A stretch of 23,089 bases of DNA from Geodermatophilaceae bacterium. Its GTDB lineage: Bacteria > Actinomycetota > Actinomycetes > Mycobacteriales > Geodermatophilaceae. The stretch covers positions 1 through 23,089 of the forward strand of contig JACCUF010000095.1 in the NCBI GenBank assembly GCA_013811975.1, written 5' to 3'. The notes under the pieces are model-generated. The model had not been told where the DNA came from. It was given only the letters and a program-made list of their open reading frames with translations, and searched no databases. Position numbers and translations under genes: made by a program. This document shows positions 8,279-16,187 of this stretch, piece by piece; position 1 is the first letter of the stretch; every line of letters begins with the position of its first letter.

Positions 8279-9013
8279 GTGCGGATCTCCATCGGCACCT
8301 CAGGGTGGAGCTACGGCCATTGGGACGGCGTCCTCTATCCGCCTGGCACGCCGCCATGGCAGCGTCTGGAGCACTACGTCGGGCGCTTCGACACGGTGGA
8401 GCTGAACAGCAGCTTCTATCGATGGCCGATGAGCGCGTCCTTCGCGGCCTGGCGTCGGCGGCTGCCGGGCGGGTTCCAGCTGTCGGTGAAGGCGCCGCGG
8501 GGTCTAACCCATGCCAAACGGCTGTATTCGCCAGACGCTTGGATCGAACGGATCGCCGCGGGCTGGCACGAACTCGGCAACCGGCGCGCCGTGCTGTTGG
8601 TACAGCTTCGCCCGGATCATGAGCGTGACGACGCGCGTCTGGACTACTTCCTGGACCGGATGCCTTCCTGGATTCGCGTCGCCGTGGAGCTACGACATCC
8701 CAGCTGGAATGACGACGTGGTCTTCAGCATGATGGCTGGCCACCGGGCGGCGTATTGCGTCATCAGCGGCGCCCACCTGCCGTGCGTCCTGCGGACAACC
8801 TCAGACTTCGTCTACGTACGGCTACACGGTCCGGACCGGCAGCACATGTACGCAGGTACCTATCCGGACGCGGATCTGCATTGGTGGGCCGACCGGCTCC
8901 GCGAGTGGGACGGCGCCGGCAAGGACGTCTTCGTCTACTTCAGCAACGACGGGTACGGTCACGCGGTCCGCAACGCCGAGACCCTGCGCTCAATCCTGCA
9001 AGGGCACAGCTGA
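8279..9013 (+). CDS. DUF72 family protein (YecE-like TIM barrel)
   Basis: The 244-aa protein opens with RISIGTSGWSYGHWDGVLYP, continues with DTVELNSSFYRWP, FQLSVKAPRGLTHAKRL, VAVELRHPSW and YVRLHGP, and ends with VFVYFSNDGYGHAVRNAETL. These blocks are the DUF72 signature in the expected order. The family adopts a TIM-barrel fold and its biochemical role is not established. The GTG at 8279 is chosen because conserved sequence starts right there. An in-frame ATG at 8228 would add 17 low-complexity residues and cover the dyad. The 3' end overlaps the convergent dinG-like gene by 24 nt, so the two transcripts are antisense at their ends. Confidence 0.88.
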   Translation: MRISIGTSGWSYGHWDGVLYPPGTPPWQRLEHYVGRFDTVELNSSFYRWPMSASFAAWRRRLPGGFQLSVKAPRGLTHAKRLYSPDAWIERIAAGWHELGNRRAVLLVQLRPDHERDDARLDYFLDRMPSWIRVAVELRHPSWNDDVVFSMMAGHRAAYCVISGAHLPCVLRTTSDFVYVRLHGPDRQHMYAGTYPDADLHWWADRLREWDGAGKDVFVYFSNDGYGHAVRNAETLRSILQGHS

Positions 9014-11059
9014 GATCGCTTGTACTGCACGGGTAACCGGATCGGTGTTCGCAGGCGGCGCGTCGCCGCCGCAGCAGGCTGCGGCATCCAACCGGCGTAG
9101 CGCCGCCAGGACGACGTCGCTATCGGTGGTCGGCCAGAACGCCGGCAGCGAGGCGCGGAGGAAGCTGGCGTACCGAGCGGTTGCCAGCCGGGAGTCGAGT
9201 ACGGCGACCACGCCGCGGTCGGTCGCTGTACGGATCAGTCGTCCCGATCCCTGAGCGAGCAGCAGCGCGGCATGGCTGGCCGACACCGACATGAACCCGT
9301 TGCCACCGGCCCGGGTGACCGCCGTTGCCCGTGCTGACATCAACGGGTCGTCCGGGCGCGGGAAGGGGATCCGGTCGATGATTACGAGCTGACAGGTGGG
9401 GCCGGGGACATCCACCCCCTGCCAGAGTGACAGTGTTCCGAACAGGCACGTTGGCGGGTCCGCGGCGAAGGCAGCCATCAGTGTCGGGGTCGCGTCGTCG
9501 CCCTGACACAGCACCGGTACGTCGAGGCGCTCGCGCATCTGGTCGGCTGCGGCCTCAGCGGCGCGCCGCGAGGAGAACAGGCCGAGGGTACGTCCTCCTG
9601 CGGCCTCGATCAGCGCTGCGATTTCGTCCATTCCGGGCGAGCCGAGTCCGTCTCGGCCGGGCGGCGGCAGGTGCCTTGCGACATAGCCGATGCCCTGCTT
9701 CGGGTAGTCGAACGGGCTTCCTGCGTCTAAGCCCTGCCAGGCGGGTGCGTCGGCCCCGGCCAGCCCGAGTGCCTCGGCCGTTGCGTCGAACGTGCCGCCG
9801 ACGGTGAGTGTGGCCGAAGTCAGGATCACCGTCCGCTCGGTGAACAGACGCTCGCGCAGCAGGTCGGCCACCGACAGCGGGGCGACCTGCAGCACCCGAC
9901 GGGGCGCACCCGGTCCATAGTCGGACACGGTCAGCCACGAGACGTCCTCGTCGGACTCCTTGGTCAGCCGTTCGGCGACATCGAAGATCTCCGACAGGGC
10001 ACCGCGCGCGAGCTGTTGGGCTCCCTGGTTGCTCCCGGTGTCCAGCAGCGCAACGGCTGCCGGTAGGGACGTCAAGGCCTCCCGAGCGCCGTCGCGTACG
10101 GCGGCTACGGCGCGATGCAGCGCCTCGGGCAGCACATCGGGAAATCGTCCGCCTTCCAGATCCTCGAGTGCGGAGCCGAGGTCGGCTGCTGCATCGGTGA
10201 GCCGATGGGAATCCACCTCCGCGTGCCGGGCGGCTGCCCCGGCTGCAGCCGAGACCGAGGTGGCGCTGAGCTGATCGGAGATGACGCCGGTGACTCGGTC
10301 GGCGAGTTCGTGGGCCTCATCGATGACCACCACCTGGTGATCGGGCAGCATCGCGCGGCCCTCGAAGGCATCGATGGCAAGGAATGCATGGTTGGTCACC
10401 ACGATGTCGGACTCGCGCGCTTTGGCACGGGACAGTTCGCTGAAGCAGGTCGCTGCCTGCGGGCAGCGTTGTCCGCCAAGGCATTCGTGGGCGGTGACCG
10501 AGACCTGCCGCCAAGCCTGATCTGGCACGCCAGGCACCAGTTCGGATCGATCGCCGGTCACGGAGGAGTCGACCCATTCCCGCAGCCGGAGGACCGCCGC
10601 CCCCAGCGACGAGGTCGGGCCGCTGGCGGCGGGTGCTGCGAAGAGGGCCGGCTCCTCGATGGGATAGCCGCCGGCCAGCTTGTGCCGGCAGGCGTAATGC
10701 GCACGGCCCTTGACCAGGGCCACCTCGGGTCGCCGGCCGAGCAGCGGTGCGAGGGCGCCGACGAGTAACGGGAGGTCGCGATCCACGATCTGAGCCTGCA
10801 AGGCCAGCGTCGCGGTCGACACGACGACCGGCTCGCCGTTCTGGACGGCGTGCCGTAGCGCCGGCACGAGGTAGGCCAGCGACTTCCCGGTCCCGGTGCC
10901 GGCTTGGACGAGAAGGTGTTCGCCGGTGTCCATCGCCGTCATGACGGCATTCGCCATCTGTTGCTGACCCGCACGCGGTGTCCCGTCGATCGCGCCAACG
11001 GCGACCGACAGCAAGTGGGCCACCGGAGGAATCGCCGGTGAACGGGGTCGTCCGGGCAC
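8990..11059 (-). CDS. dinG: DinG/XPD-family ATP-dependent DNA helicase with Fe-S cluster
   Basis: This 689-aa superfamily 2 helicase carries Walker A AGTGTGKS (Lys59), the DEAH box VVIDEAHELAD (Asp247), SATLTVGGTFD, SLWQGVDVPG, IDRIPFPRPDDP and the QGSGRLIRTATDRG motif VI. Four cysteines at 124, 193, 199 and 205 lie between motifs Ia and II with DinG/XPD spacing, predicting a 4Fe-4S cluster. Enzymes of this family unwind 5'-to-3' and deal with R-loops, G-quadruplexes or damaged replication intermediates. The length matches actinobacterial DinG such as Rv1329c. The start is a GTG with a weak ribosome site, so the first roughly 12 residues are uncertain. The stop lies inside the 3' end of the DUF72 gene. 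Confidence 0.92.
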   Translation of the reverse strand: MPGRPRSPAIPPVAHLLSVAVGAIDGTPRAGQQQMANAVMTAMDTGEHLLVQAGTGTGKSLAYLVPALRHAVQNGEPVVVSTATLALQAQIVDRDLPLLVGALAPLLGRRPEVALVKGRAHYACRHKLAGGYPIEEPALFAAPAASGPTSSLGAAVLRLREWVDSSVTGDRSELVPGVPDQAWRQVSVTAHECLGGQRCPQAATCFSELSRAKARESDIVVTNHAFLAIDAFEGRAMLPDHQVVVIDEAHELADRVTGVISDQLSATSVSAAAGAAARHAEVDSHRLTDAAADLGSALEDLEGGRFPDVLPEALHRAVAAVRDGAREALTSLPAAVALLDTGSNQGAQQLARGALSEIFDVAERLTKESDEDVSWLTVSDYGPGAPRRVLQVAPLSVADLLRERLFTERTVILTSATLTVGGTFDATAEALGLAGADAPAWQGLDAGSPFDYPKQGIGYVARHLPPPGRDGLGSPGMDEIAALIEAAGGRTLGLFSSRRAAEAAADQMRERLDVPVLCQGDDATPTLMAAFAADPPTCLFGTLSLWQGVDVPGPTCQLVIIDRIPFPRPDDPLMSARATAVTRAGGNGFMSVSASHAALLLAQGSGRLIRTATDRGVVAVLDSRLATARYASFLRASLPAFWPTTDSDVVLAALRRLDAAACCGGDAPPANTDPVTRAVQAISAVPLQD

Positions 11060-11103
11060 TGGTCGAGGGTAGTGACCAACGCGGATTCTGAGCCGACATC
11101 GAA

Positions 11104-11175
11104 GTTGATCATCGGAACTACGGGGGGTTATCGTGGTGGATCGGCCAATAACCCGGCTCAGTTCCGATGATCAAC
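11104..11175. repeat. 72-bp imperfect palindrome with perfect 16-bp arms
   Basis: GTTGATCATCGGAACT at 11104-11119 is exactly repeated in inverted form at 11160-11175. Inside the arms a mismatched section is followed by a second paired segment, GGGTTAT (11125-11131) with ATAACCC (11148-11154), and by a 3-bp TGG/CCA pairing. The element fills much of the 142-nt spacer between the hydrolase stop and the start of the dinG-like gene. On the minus strand it begins 26 nt after the hydrolase stop. It may act as a terminator of that gene, as a structured leader of dinG, or be a small miniature-transposon-like repeat. There is no clear target-site duplication and no U-tract. Confidence 0.75.
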
Positions 11176-11201
11176 AGTGCGTGCGCCGACATGGCACCGT
11201 G

Positions 11202-12026
11202 TCATGCAGCGGCTATCTGGTTCAGGATCGCGGCCGTCAACTGGTCCGGCGCGTGCTCCGGAATCCAATGTGAGACGCCATCGAGGATGACGAAGCGATA
11301 TGCCGCGTCGACGAATTCGCCGCACTTCTGCGCTGCCGCCTGACCTACCGCGAGGTCCTGGGTACTCCAGACGTATGTCGTCGGCACGCTGACGGGCGGC
11401 ATGTCAACGAACTCCTCGCGGTTCATGGCGCGGTACCAGTTCAAGGTCGCAGTCAGCGCGCCCGGCTCGGACAGCACCGACACGTAATGCTCAACGGCTT
11501 CGGCGGACAGGCCGGTCAGCATCGCCCGAAGCCGCCGCGCGTCCTCATCGAGTAGCACTTTCTCGGCCTTGCCCTCGATCCAGAACAGCCGGATGTAGGA
11601 GGAGCGCTCCCGCTGGTCGCTGTCGTTGTGGAATGCCCAGGCGAAGGCCATTGGATGCGGTACGGCGACCGCGGTCAGCGAGCGGACCCGCTCCGGATGC
11701 CAGGTCGCAAGGCACCAGGCCACGTTCGCACCCCAGTCGTGGCCAACGATGTCCACAGTCGATATTCGCAGGGCATCGAGGATTCCTATCGCGTCAGCCA
11801 CGATGGGACGCATCCCATAGGCCTCGACGCCGGGTGGTCGCGCACCGGATGAATATCCGCGTTGATCGGGAACGATCACCCGATGCCCCGCCCGTACGAG
11901 ACTCTCGCGCACGGCGTCCCAGCTGCGTCCGGTCTCCGGGAACCCATGCAACAAGAGCACCGGCCGCCCATCCGCGGGTCCGTCCATGGTGACGTCGAAG
12001 GTCAGTTCGCCAACCGACACCTTCAT
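11202..12026 (-). CDS. Alpha/beta hydrolase of the epoxide hydrolase / dehalogenase type
   Basis: The 274-aa protein has an HGFPE oxyanion motif (residues 27-31) and a nucleophile elbow GHDWGA with Asp97. The catalytic acid is probably Asp224 in WSTQDLA and the catalytic histidine is His253 in GVSHWIPE. An Asp in the elbow together with HGFP points to epoxide hydrolases or haloacid/haloalkane dehalogenases rather than Ser esterases, and the HGxPE form favours epoxide hydrolase. The frame stays open far upstream, to 12692, but that part is antisense to the kinase gene. The ATG at 12026 begins just before the first beta strand. It is divergent from the kinase gene, and a long palindrome follows its stop. 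Confidence 0.86.
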   Translation of the reverse strand: MKVSVGELTFDVTMDGPADGRPVLLLHGFPETGRSWDAVRESLVRAGHRVIVPDQRGYSSGARPPGVEAYGMRPIVADAIGILDALRISTVDIVGHDWGANVAWCLATWHPERVRSLTAVAVPHPMAFAWAFHNDSDQRERSSYIRLFWIEGKAEKVLLDEDARRLRAMLTGLSAEAVEHYVSVLSEPGALTATLNWYRAMNREEFVDMPPVSVPTTYVWSTQDLAVGQAAAQKCGEFVDAAYRFVILDGVSHWIPEHAPDQLTAAILNQIAAA

Positions 12027-12156
12027 GCAACCGAGACTGCCAGACCGGTACACGGAAGTCCCGCCGACCGCCGCCGCCGGCCGGCAGCCGCCGCGAAACA
12101 CTGGCAACACAAGTGCGCGACTAGCCTGAGGCGCGTCCCTGCCCAGTGACCGCGCG

Positions 12157-12173
12157 TCAGGAGTGTGGTCGTG
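12157..12173 (+). promoter_or_regulatory. Ribosome site fixing the kinase start
   Basis: TCAGGAG at 12157-12163 is a strong Shine-Dalgarno sequence. It lies 7 nt before the GTG at 12171 and only 1 nt before the in-frame GTG at 12165, so 12171 is the preferred start. A possible -10 box TAGCCT is at 12122-12127. Confidence 0.65.
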
Positions 12174-14075
12174 GATCGGAGTCCCGTGCAGCAGTTCGGT
12201 CCATATCGGATCGAGGGCGTGCTCGGGCGCGGCGGGATGGGCGAGGTCTATCGGGCCTATGACGAGACCCATGACCGGGTCGTGGCCCTCAAATTGCTCA
12301 GCGAGAGCTTGGCCGACGACGCCGGTTACCGGGAGCGTTTCCGGCGCGAGTCCCGAGTAGCCGCACGGCTGCGCGAACCCCATGTCATCCCGATCCACTC
12401 CTACGGCGAGATCGACGGTCGGCTTTTCCTGGACATGCGATTGGTCGAAGGCGAGGACCTCGGCGAAGCCCTCGACCGCGACGGGCCGATGCCGCCCGAG
12501 CGGGCAGTCAACATCATCGGTCAGATCGCCCGAGCCTTGGACGCTGCGCACGACGACGGGCTGATCCACCGCGATGTCAAGCCGTCCAACGTGCTGCTCA
12601 GCAACCCCGGCAGCGACGAGGACTTCATCTATCTGGTCGATTTTGGAATCGCCCGTACGGCGGGCTCGGGCAAAGCAGCTGCACTGACCCAAACCGGTGC
12701 AGCATTGGGCAGCTTCGACTACATGGCCCCTGAACGGTTCCTCGATGCTGGCCTAGATCGGCGGACGGACGTGTATTCACTGGCCTGCCTGCTCTATGAG
12801 TGCCTGATGGCGAGCCGGCCGTTCAACGGCGACGGACTGCCGACGCTGATGTATGCCCACCTCAACCTGGCGCCACCGCGCCCGTCGACTCAACGCTCTG
12901 GCATTCCGCATGGCTTGGACGAGGTGATCGCGATCGGAATGGCCAAGAGCCCCGACCAGCGCTTCGCACGGGCTGGGGAGCTCGGAGCTGCCGCGCGTGC
13001 GGCCCTGGCCGGTGCCCGTTCGCAACCGTTGCGACCGGACGGTCCCGGCTCAGCGCCAGGATGGCCGGCCCCGGGGGGACATCCCCGCGCCCATTCCCAG
13101 TCGAAACCCAATCCCCTTGCACCGCCCGGGCCTTTTGGGTACTTCGGGCCAGGCACTGGCCCGCCCACCGGCGGACCACCTTCCTACCCCGGACCCCCGG
13201 GCATGTCTGGGTCACCGCGTCCCTCTCGCCCAGGGCCCCCGGGTATGCCTGGGTCACCGCGTCCGTCACACCCAGGGCCCCCGAACGCCCTGGGTCATGG
13301 CCATCCCTCACAACCGGGCCTTCCCGGGCCGCCGCCCCGCGTCGGGTCAGGCCCAAGACCGGAGCCGGGAGGCCGGTCACTCCCGAGATCCGGCCGAATC
13401 CAGATGTTGGCAGCGGCCGCTGCCGCGGTGCTTGTCGTGGTCATCGCCGTGACCCTCATCCTGGTACTCAACACCGGCGATGACCCTGCTACGTCGGCCG
13501 ATCCGACGACGAGTACGGACGGCCCTACCCCGACCGGGGAACTGCCGGCCGGCGGAATCCTCGACGGCGCCGGCGGCTCGGGGGCCCAAGAGCAGGCAGG
13601 ACCGGCCGAGGCTGCGGACGAAGCTGCCCTGCGCGAACTCATTCCGCTGGATTTCACCGCGAGCAGCTGCACTGCCACCGGTCGGCCTGCCGACGACGGT
13701 TCACTCGCCGCCTTGACCTGCGGAGCAAGCATCACCTCCCCCGGCGCGAACGCAAGCGACTTCTTCCTCTATGACGCCGGTGACGACCTGGACGCAGCCT
13801 TCCGGGCCTACGTGCAGGAGCGCTCCCTTGGCGAGCTCCCGTCCAGTGACGCGGCCGAATGCGGCGAGGAGGAAGGCTTCGGCGAATACTCCCAAGGCGG
13901 TCCGGTTCTGGGTGCGCTTGCCTGTTTCATCGACTCCGAGAACACCGCCTACCTGGTTTGGACCAACACCGAATTGAAGGTCTTCGCGATCACCTCGGCA
14001 GCCGCCGGGGACGCGGCTGGGTTGCGCGCGCTCTACGACTGGTGGGTGGCGCGGGGGCAGATCACCCGCCGCTGA
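12171..14075 (+). CDS. Membrane Ser/Thr protein kinase with secreted four-Cys domain
   Basis: The cytoplasmic kinase domain (about residues 10-280) is complete: LGRGGMGEVY loop, VALK with Lys41, HRDVKPSN with Asp135, DFG at 157-159, a Thr-containing activation segment LTQTGAALGSFDYMAPE, and DVYSLACLLYE. A proline/glycine-rich linker follows, including three 14-residue repeats at 340-381. A single membrane helix spans about residues 410-433. The outer part (434-634) begins with a Thr/Asp/Pro-rich stalk and ends in a domain with four cysteines (SSC, LTC, AEC, LAC) and the segments LIPLDF, YLVWTNTELKVFA and YDWWV. This type of outer domain is frequent on actinobacterial kinases and is presumed to sense something outside the cell. 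The ligand is unknown. The gene converges on the pseudokinase operon with a 14-nt overlap. Confidence 0.93.
   Translation: MDRSPVQQFGPYRIEGVLGRGGMGEVYRAYDETHDRVVALKLLSESLADDAGYRERFRRESRVAARLREPHVIPIHSYGEIDGRLFLDMRLVEGEDLGEALDRDGPMPPERAVNIIGQIARALDAAHDDGLIHRDVKPSNVLLSNPGSDEDFIYLVDFGIARTAGSGKAAALTQTGAALGSFDYMAPERFLDAGLDRRTDVYSLACLLYECLMASRPFNGDGLPTLMYAHLNLAPPRPSTQRSGIPHGLDEVIAIGMAKSPDQRFARAGELGAAARAALAGARSQPLRPDGPGSAPGWPAPGGHPRAHSQSKPNPLAPPGPFGYFGPGTGPPTGGPPSYPGPPGMSGSPRPSRPGPPGMPGSPRPSHPGPPNALGHGHPSQPGLPGPPPRVGSGPRPEPGGRSLPRSGRIQMLAAAAAAVLVVVIAVTLILVLNTGDDPATSADPTTSTDGPTPTGELPAGGILDGAGGSGAQEQAGPAEAADEAALRELIPLDFTASSCTATGRPADDGSLAALTCGASITSPGANASDFFLYDAGDDLDAAFRAYVQERSLGELPSSDAAECGEEEGFGEYSQGGPVLGALACFIDSENTAYLVWTNTELKVFAITSAAAGDAAGLRALYDWWVARGQITRR
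13188..13313 (+). repeat. Three 42-bp tandem repeats in the kinase linker
   Basis: Units at 13188-13229, 13230-13271 and 13272-13313 encode PGPPGMSGSPRPSR, PGPPGMPGSPRPSH and PGPPNALGHGHPSQ. The first two are nearly identical in DNA and the third has diverged. Copy number could vary between strains and change the distance between the kinase domain and the membrane. Confidence 0.8.
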
Positions 14076-14940
14076 CAATTCCCTCCCGTACCTGAGCGAG
14101 GTCGGTGATTCGAAGTGCGAGTTCACCCGCGGTGGGAATGCGCCGATCGGGGGAGTCCAGGCAGGCCTGCACAATTGCGGTGATGTCCTGCGGCAGGTTT
14201 CGGGCAAGGGTCGGATTCGCCGACATCACCCCGCGGATCGCGACCAGCGGCTCGCTGTCCGACAGCTCGCCGTAGAGCCCGACACCGGCGACCGCCCGGT
14301 GCAACGTCGCACCCAGTGCCCATACCTCGCTGGAGCGCGATGGCGAGTCTCCTCGCAGTACCGATGGATCGACGTACTCCACTGTGCCGGAGGTGGCCAC
14401 GCCGGTCATCGTGAGCCCTGGGCGCAGGGATCGACCCAGCCCGAGGTCGGACAGCGCAGCGCTTCGAGCACCGATCAGCACGTTGCTCGGCTTGATCGCG
14501 GCGTGGGCGATCCCAGCCTCGTGCAATGCGTGCGCGGCGCTGGCTGCATGAGAGACAGCGAGTAACACCTCGGTTTGGCTCAGCGGCCGCCCGGGCGCCG
14601 ACAACGAGCCGAGCACGACGTAATGCATCGCGTAGAAGAACGAGTCGCCAGCCAGGCCGGCCTCATAAACCTTTGCCAGGTACGGCGAGTCGAGGGCCGA
14701 TACGGCACGGAGTTCCTCGACGCCACGTTCGTAGGCAGAATCGGCGCATGGCCCGTTGAACAGCTTGACGGCGACGAACTCCTCGGCCAGCCCCAGCCGT
14801 CGCGGAGGGCGCGCGAGGTAGACCCGGCCGCTGTTGCCGTACCCGAGCGCCCGCTGCACCTGATAGTCGGCGATGTGCGCGGGAACCGGATGCTCAGTCG
14901 TGGAGCGGCCACCGATCAACTCGGCCTCGCTGGCAGTCAC
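14062..14940 (-). CDS. Pseudokinase: Ser/Thr-kinase fold with HRD replaced by HAA
   Basis: The 292-aa protein is a kinase-fold domain with almost no extra sequence. Retained features are a degenerate glycine loop LGYGNSGRVYLA, VAVK with Lys59, a likely helix-C Glu in YERGVEELRAV, IKPSNVLI and SDLGLG (Asp165, in place of DFG). The catalytic loop reads HAAIKPSN (His146-Ala147-Ala148), so the proton-accepting Asp of HRD is missing. ATP or Mg binding remains possible but phosphotransfer is unlikely. There is no membrane helix or secreted domain. The GTG start overlaps the stop of the FHA gene in a GTGA, so it is the last gene of a four-gene operon. By analogy with the MviN pseudokinase, which is bound by FhaA when phosphorylated, it may be a phospho-regulated scaffold for the FHA protein. 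Confidence 0.88.
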   Translation of the reverse strand: MTASEAELIGGRSTTEHPVPAHIADYQVQRALGYGNSGRVYLARPPRRLGLAEEFVAVKLFNGPCADSAYERGVEELRAVSALDSPYLAKVYEAGLAGDSFFYAMHYVVLGSLSAPGRPLSQTEVLLAVSHAASAAHALHEAGIAHAAIKPSNVLIGARSAALSDLGLGRSLRPGLTMTGVATSGTVEYVDPSVLRGDSPSRSSEVWALGATLHRAVAGVGLYGELSDSEPLVAIRGVMSANPTLARNLPQDITAIVQACLDSPDRRIPTAGELALRITDLAQVREGIVSGG

Positions 14941-16187
14941 GGCGCACCGTGCAAGGACTCGAAGACGAAGCTGCGCTCGCCGATGCGTACCTGCATGCTG
15001 GGGAGCATCCGGATCGGCTGGCCGGGTACCAGGGCCGACCAAACGGTTGCCTCCCGCTCGGCGACCAGAGTGCCGTTCGCCGACCCACAGTCGACCAGCA
15101 GCACATCCCAGTCCTCGAGCCGAATCTCCGCGTGTCGACGGGAGATCACACCGCTGGTGTCGAACAGCACGAGCGGGCGGAGTTGGCCCGCACGTACCCG
15201 CTCGTCCACATCGGGTTCGCGCCCCAGCAGGTAGTTCTCGTCGAGGGAGAAGCTGGCTCCGTTGTCGAAGACCAACAGGCCCAGCGGTGGACGCGGTCCC
15301 TCGACGAAAACACCGGTGCTCTCGGCCATCCGGATTCCGCAGATCGCACAGAACAGCGTCCGCGGGTCGTTGAGATGGCCGTCCCGGCAGCGATACCCAC
15401 GAACCCGGGCACGCGAGACCGCTTCCGCGGACTCCAACCCGGCCACCCCCCGCGGAAGTGCCGGCCTTCTCCGGCCGGTTGGGCCGATCCCGTGAATCCG
15501 GTCGAAGCGACGAGGTGGGAACGGACTGGCGGACAGTGAGCCACCGTCGCGCGACGGCGCGGGCAGCCTGTCCGAATCCAACGCAACCGTGCCGGTGGGG
15601 GTCGTTATGTGCGGCGGCGGCGGCGAGGCCAGGATGGCTCCGCTACCGGGCACCACCCCCGCGCGCAGATCAAATGATCGGGCCAGCCGGGAATCGGGCA
15701 TGCCCTCGCCGATCTCACACCCGGGTTGGCCTAGATTTAGCAAGAGCGGAGCCGGAGGCCAATCGACCTCCCGGACCAGGACCATGGCGCTCTCGCAGGT
15801 CAGGCGCCAGCCGCGCTCGGATACCGCTAGAGCCCCGGCCCCGGCCAGAACGACGGTCAAGCCGTCGTCGGTGGCGGCCACCAGCGCCAGATCAGACGGA
15901 GCGGCGCCATCCTCGATCAGCCTGCGCAGCGCCCGGCTGAGCCGGTACCCCGGTGCCCTGATGCCGCCCTCTCTGCTGGCCTCGAGCAGATTCAGGACCG
16001 CGCGGAGACTTCGGTCCCCCTCGTGGGTGTCGGCCGACCTGGCTACGAGCAGGACACCGGGCATCCGAGCCACCACGTCCGAGCCTGGCCGTACCGTGAC
16101 CGTCATCTGGTCGAAGGCAGGCACCGTCGTGGCCGCCACCCGTGGTCGGCTACCTGGCGCCGTGCCCTCGCCGCCCGCTCGGCTCAT
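14937..16187 (-). CDS. Zinc-ribbon + FHA domain protein with unassigned N-terminal domain
   Basis: The 416-aa protein ends in an FHA phosphothreonine-binding domain (about 303-416) with all key residues: GRE (Arg323), SRRHAEI (Ser349, Arg350, His352) and SANGT (Asn371). Before it lies a zinc-ribbon-like motif C267-x2-GH-N-x6-C280-x2-C283, a pattern seen in other actinobacterial FHA proteins. The N-terminal roughly 165 residues contain GVLLVARSAD, LNLLEAS, SRALRRLIEDGAAPSDLALVAATDDGLTVVLAGAGALAVSERG (split here by family resemblance only). This weakly recalls a PP2C-type phosphatase core without metal-binding Asp residues; that reading is tentative. A Pro/Ser-rich linker follows. The ATG at 16187 overlaps the stop of the membrane-protein gene (ATGA) and has a GGGGGAAG ribosome site upstream. 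Its stop overlaps the pseudokinase GTG. Confidence 0.87.
   Translation of the reverse strand: MSRAGGEGTAPGSRPRVAATTVPAFDQMTVTVRPGSDVVARMPGVLLVARSADTHEGDRSLRAVLNLLEASREGGIRAPGYRLSRALRRLIEDGAAPSDLALVAATDDGLTVVLAGAGALAVSERGWRLTCESAMVLVREVDWPPAPLLLNLGQPGCEIGEGMPDSRLARSFDLRAGVVPGSGAILASPPPPHITTPTGTVALDSDRLPAPSRDGGSLSASPFPPRRFDRIHGIGPTGRRRPALPRGVAGLESAEAVSRARVRGYRCRDGHLNDPRTLFCAICGIRMAESTGVFVEGPRPPLGLLVFDNGASFSLDENYLLGREPDVDERVRAGQLRPLVLFDTSGVISRRHAEIRLEDWDVLLVDCGSANGTLVAEREATVWSALVPGQPIRMLPSMQVRIGERSFVFESLHGAP

Noticed and set aside
10115..10768. 217-residue plus-strand frame inside the dinG-like gene
   Set aside because: No recognisable domain; the opposite strand encodes the DEAH box and Fe-S cysteines here.
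12027..12692. N-terminal extension of the alpha/beta hydrolase to 12692
   Set aside because: It is antisense to the kinase catalytic domain; the hydrolase fold begins at 12026.
13188..13313. CRISPR-like repeats
   Set aside because: The units are contiguous, in frame and encode a Pro-rich linker; there are no spacers.
14575..15234. 219-residue plus-strand frame across the pseudokinase/FHA junction
   Set aside because: Shadow of two well-supported minus-strand genes.
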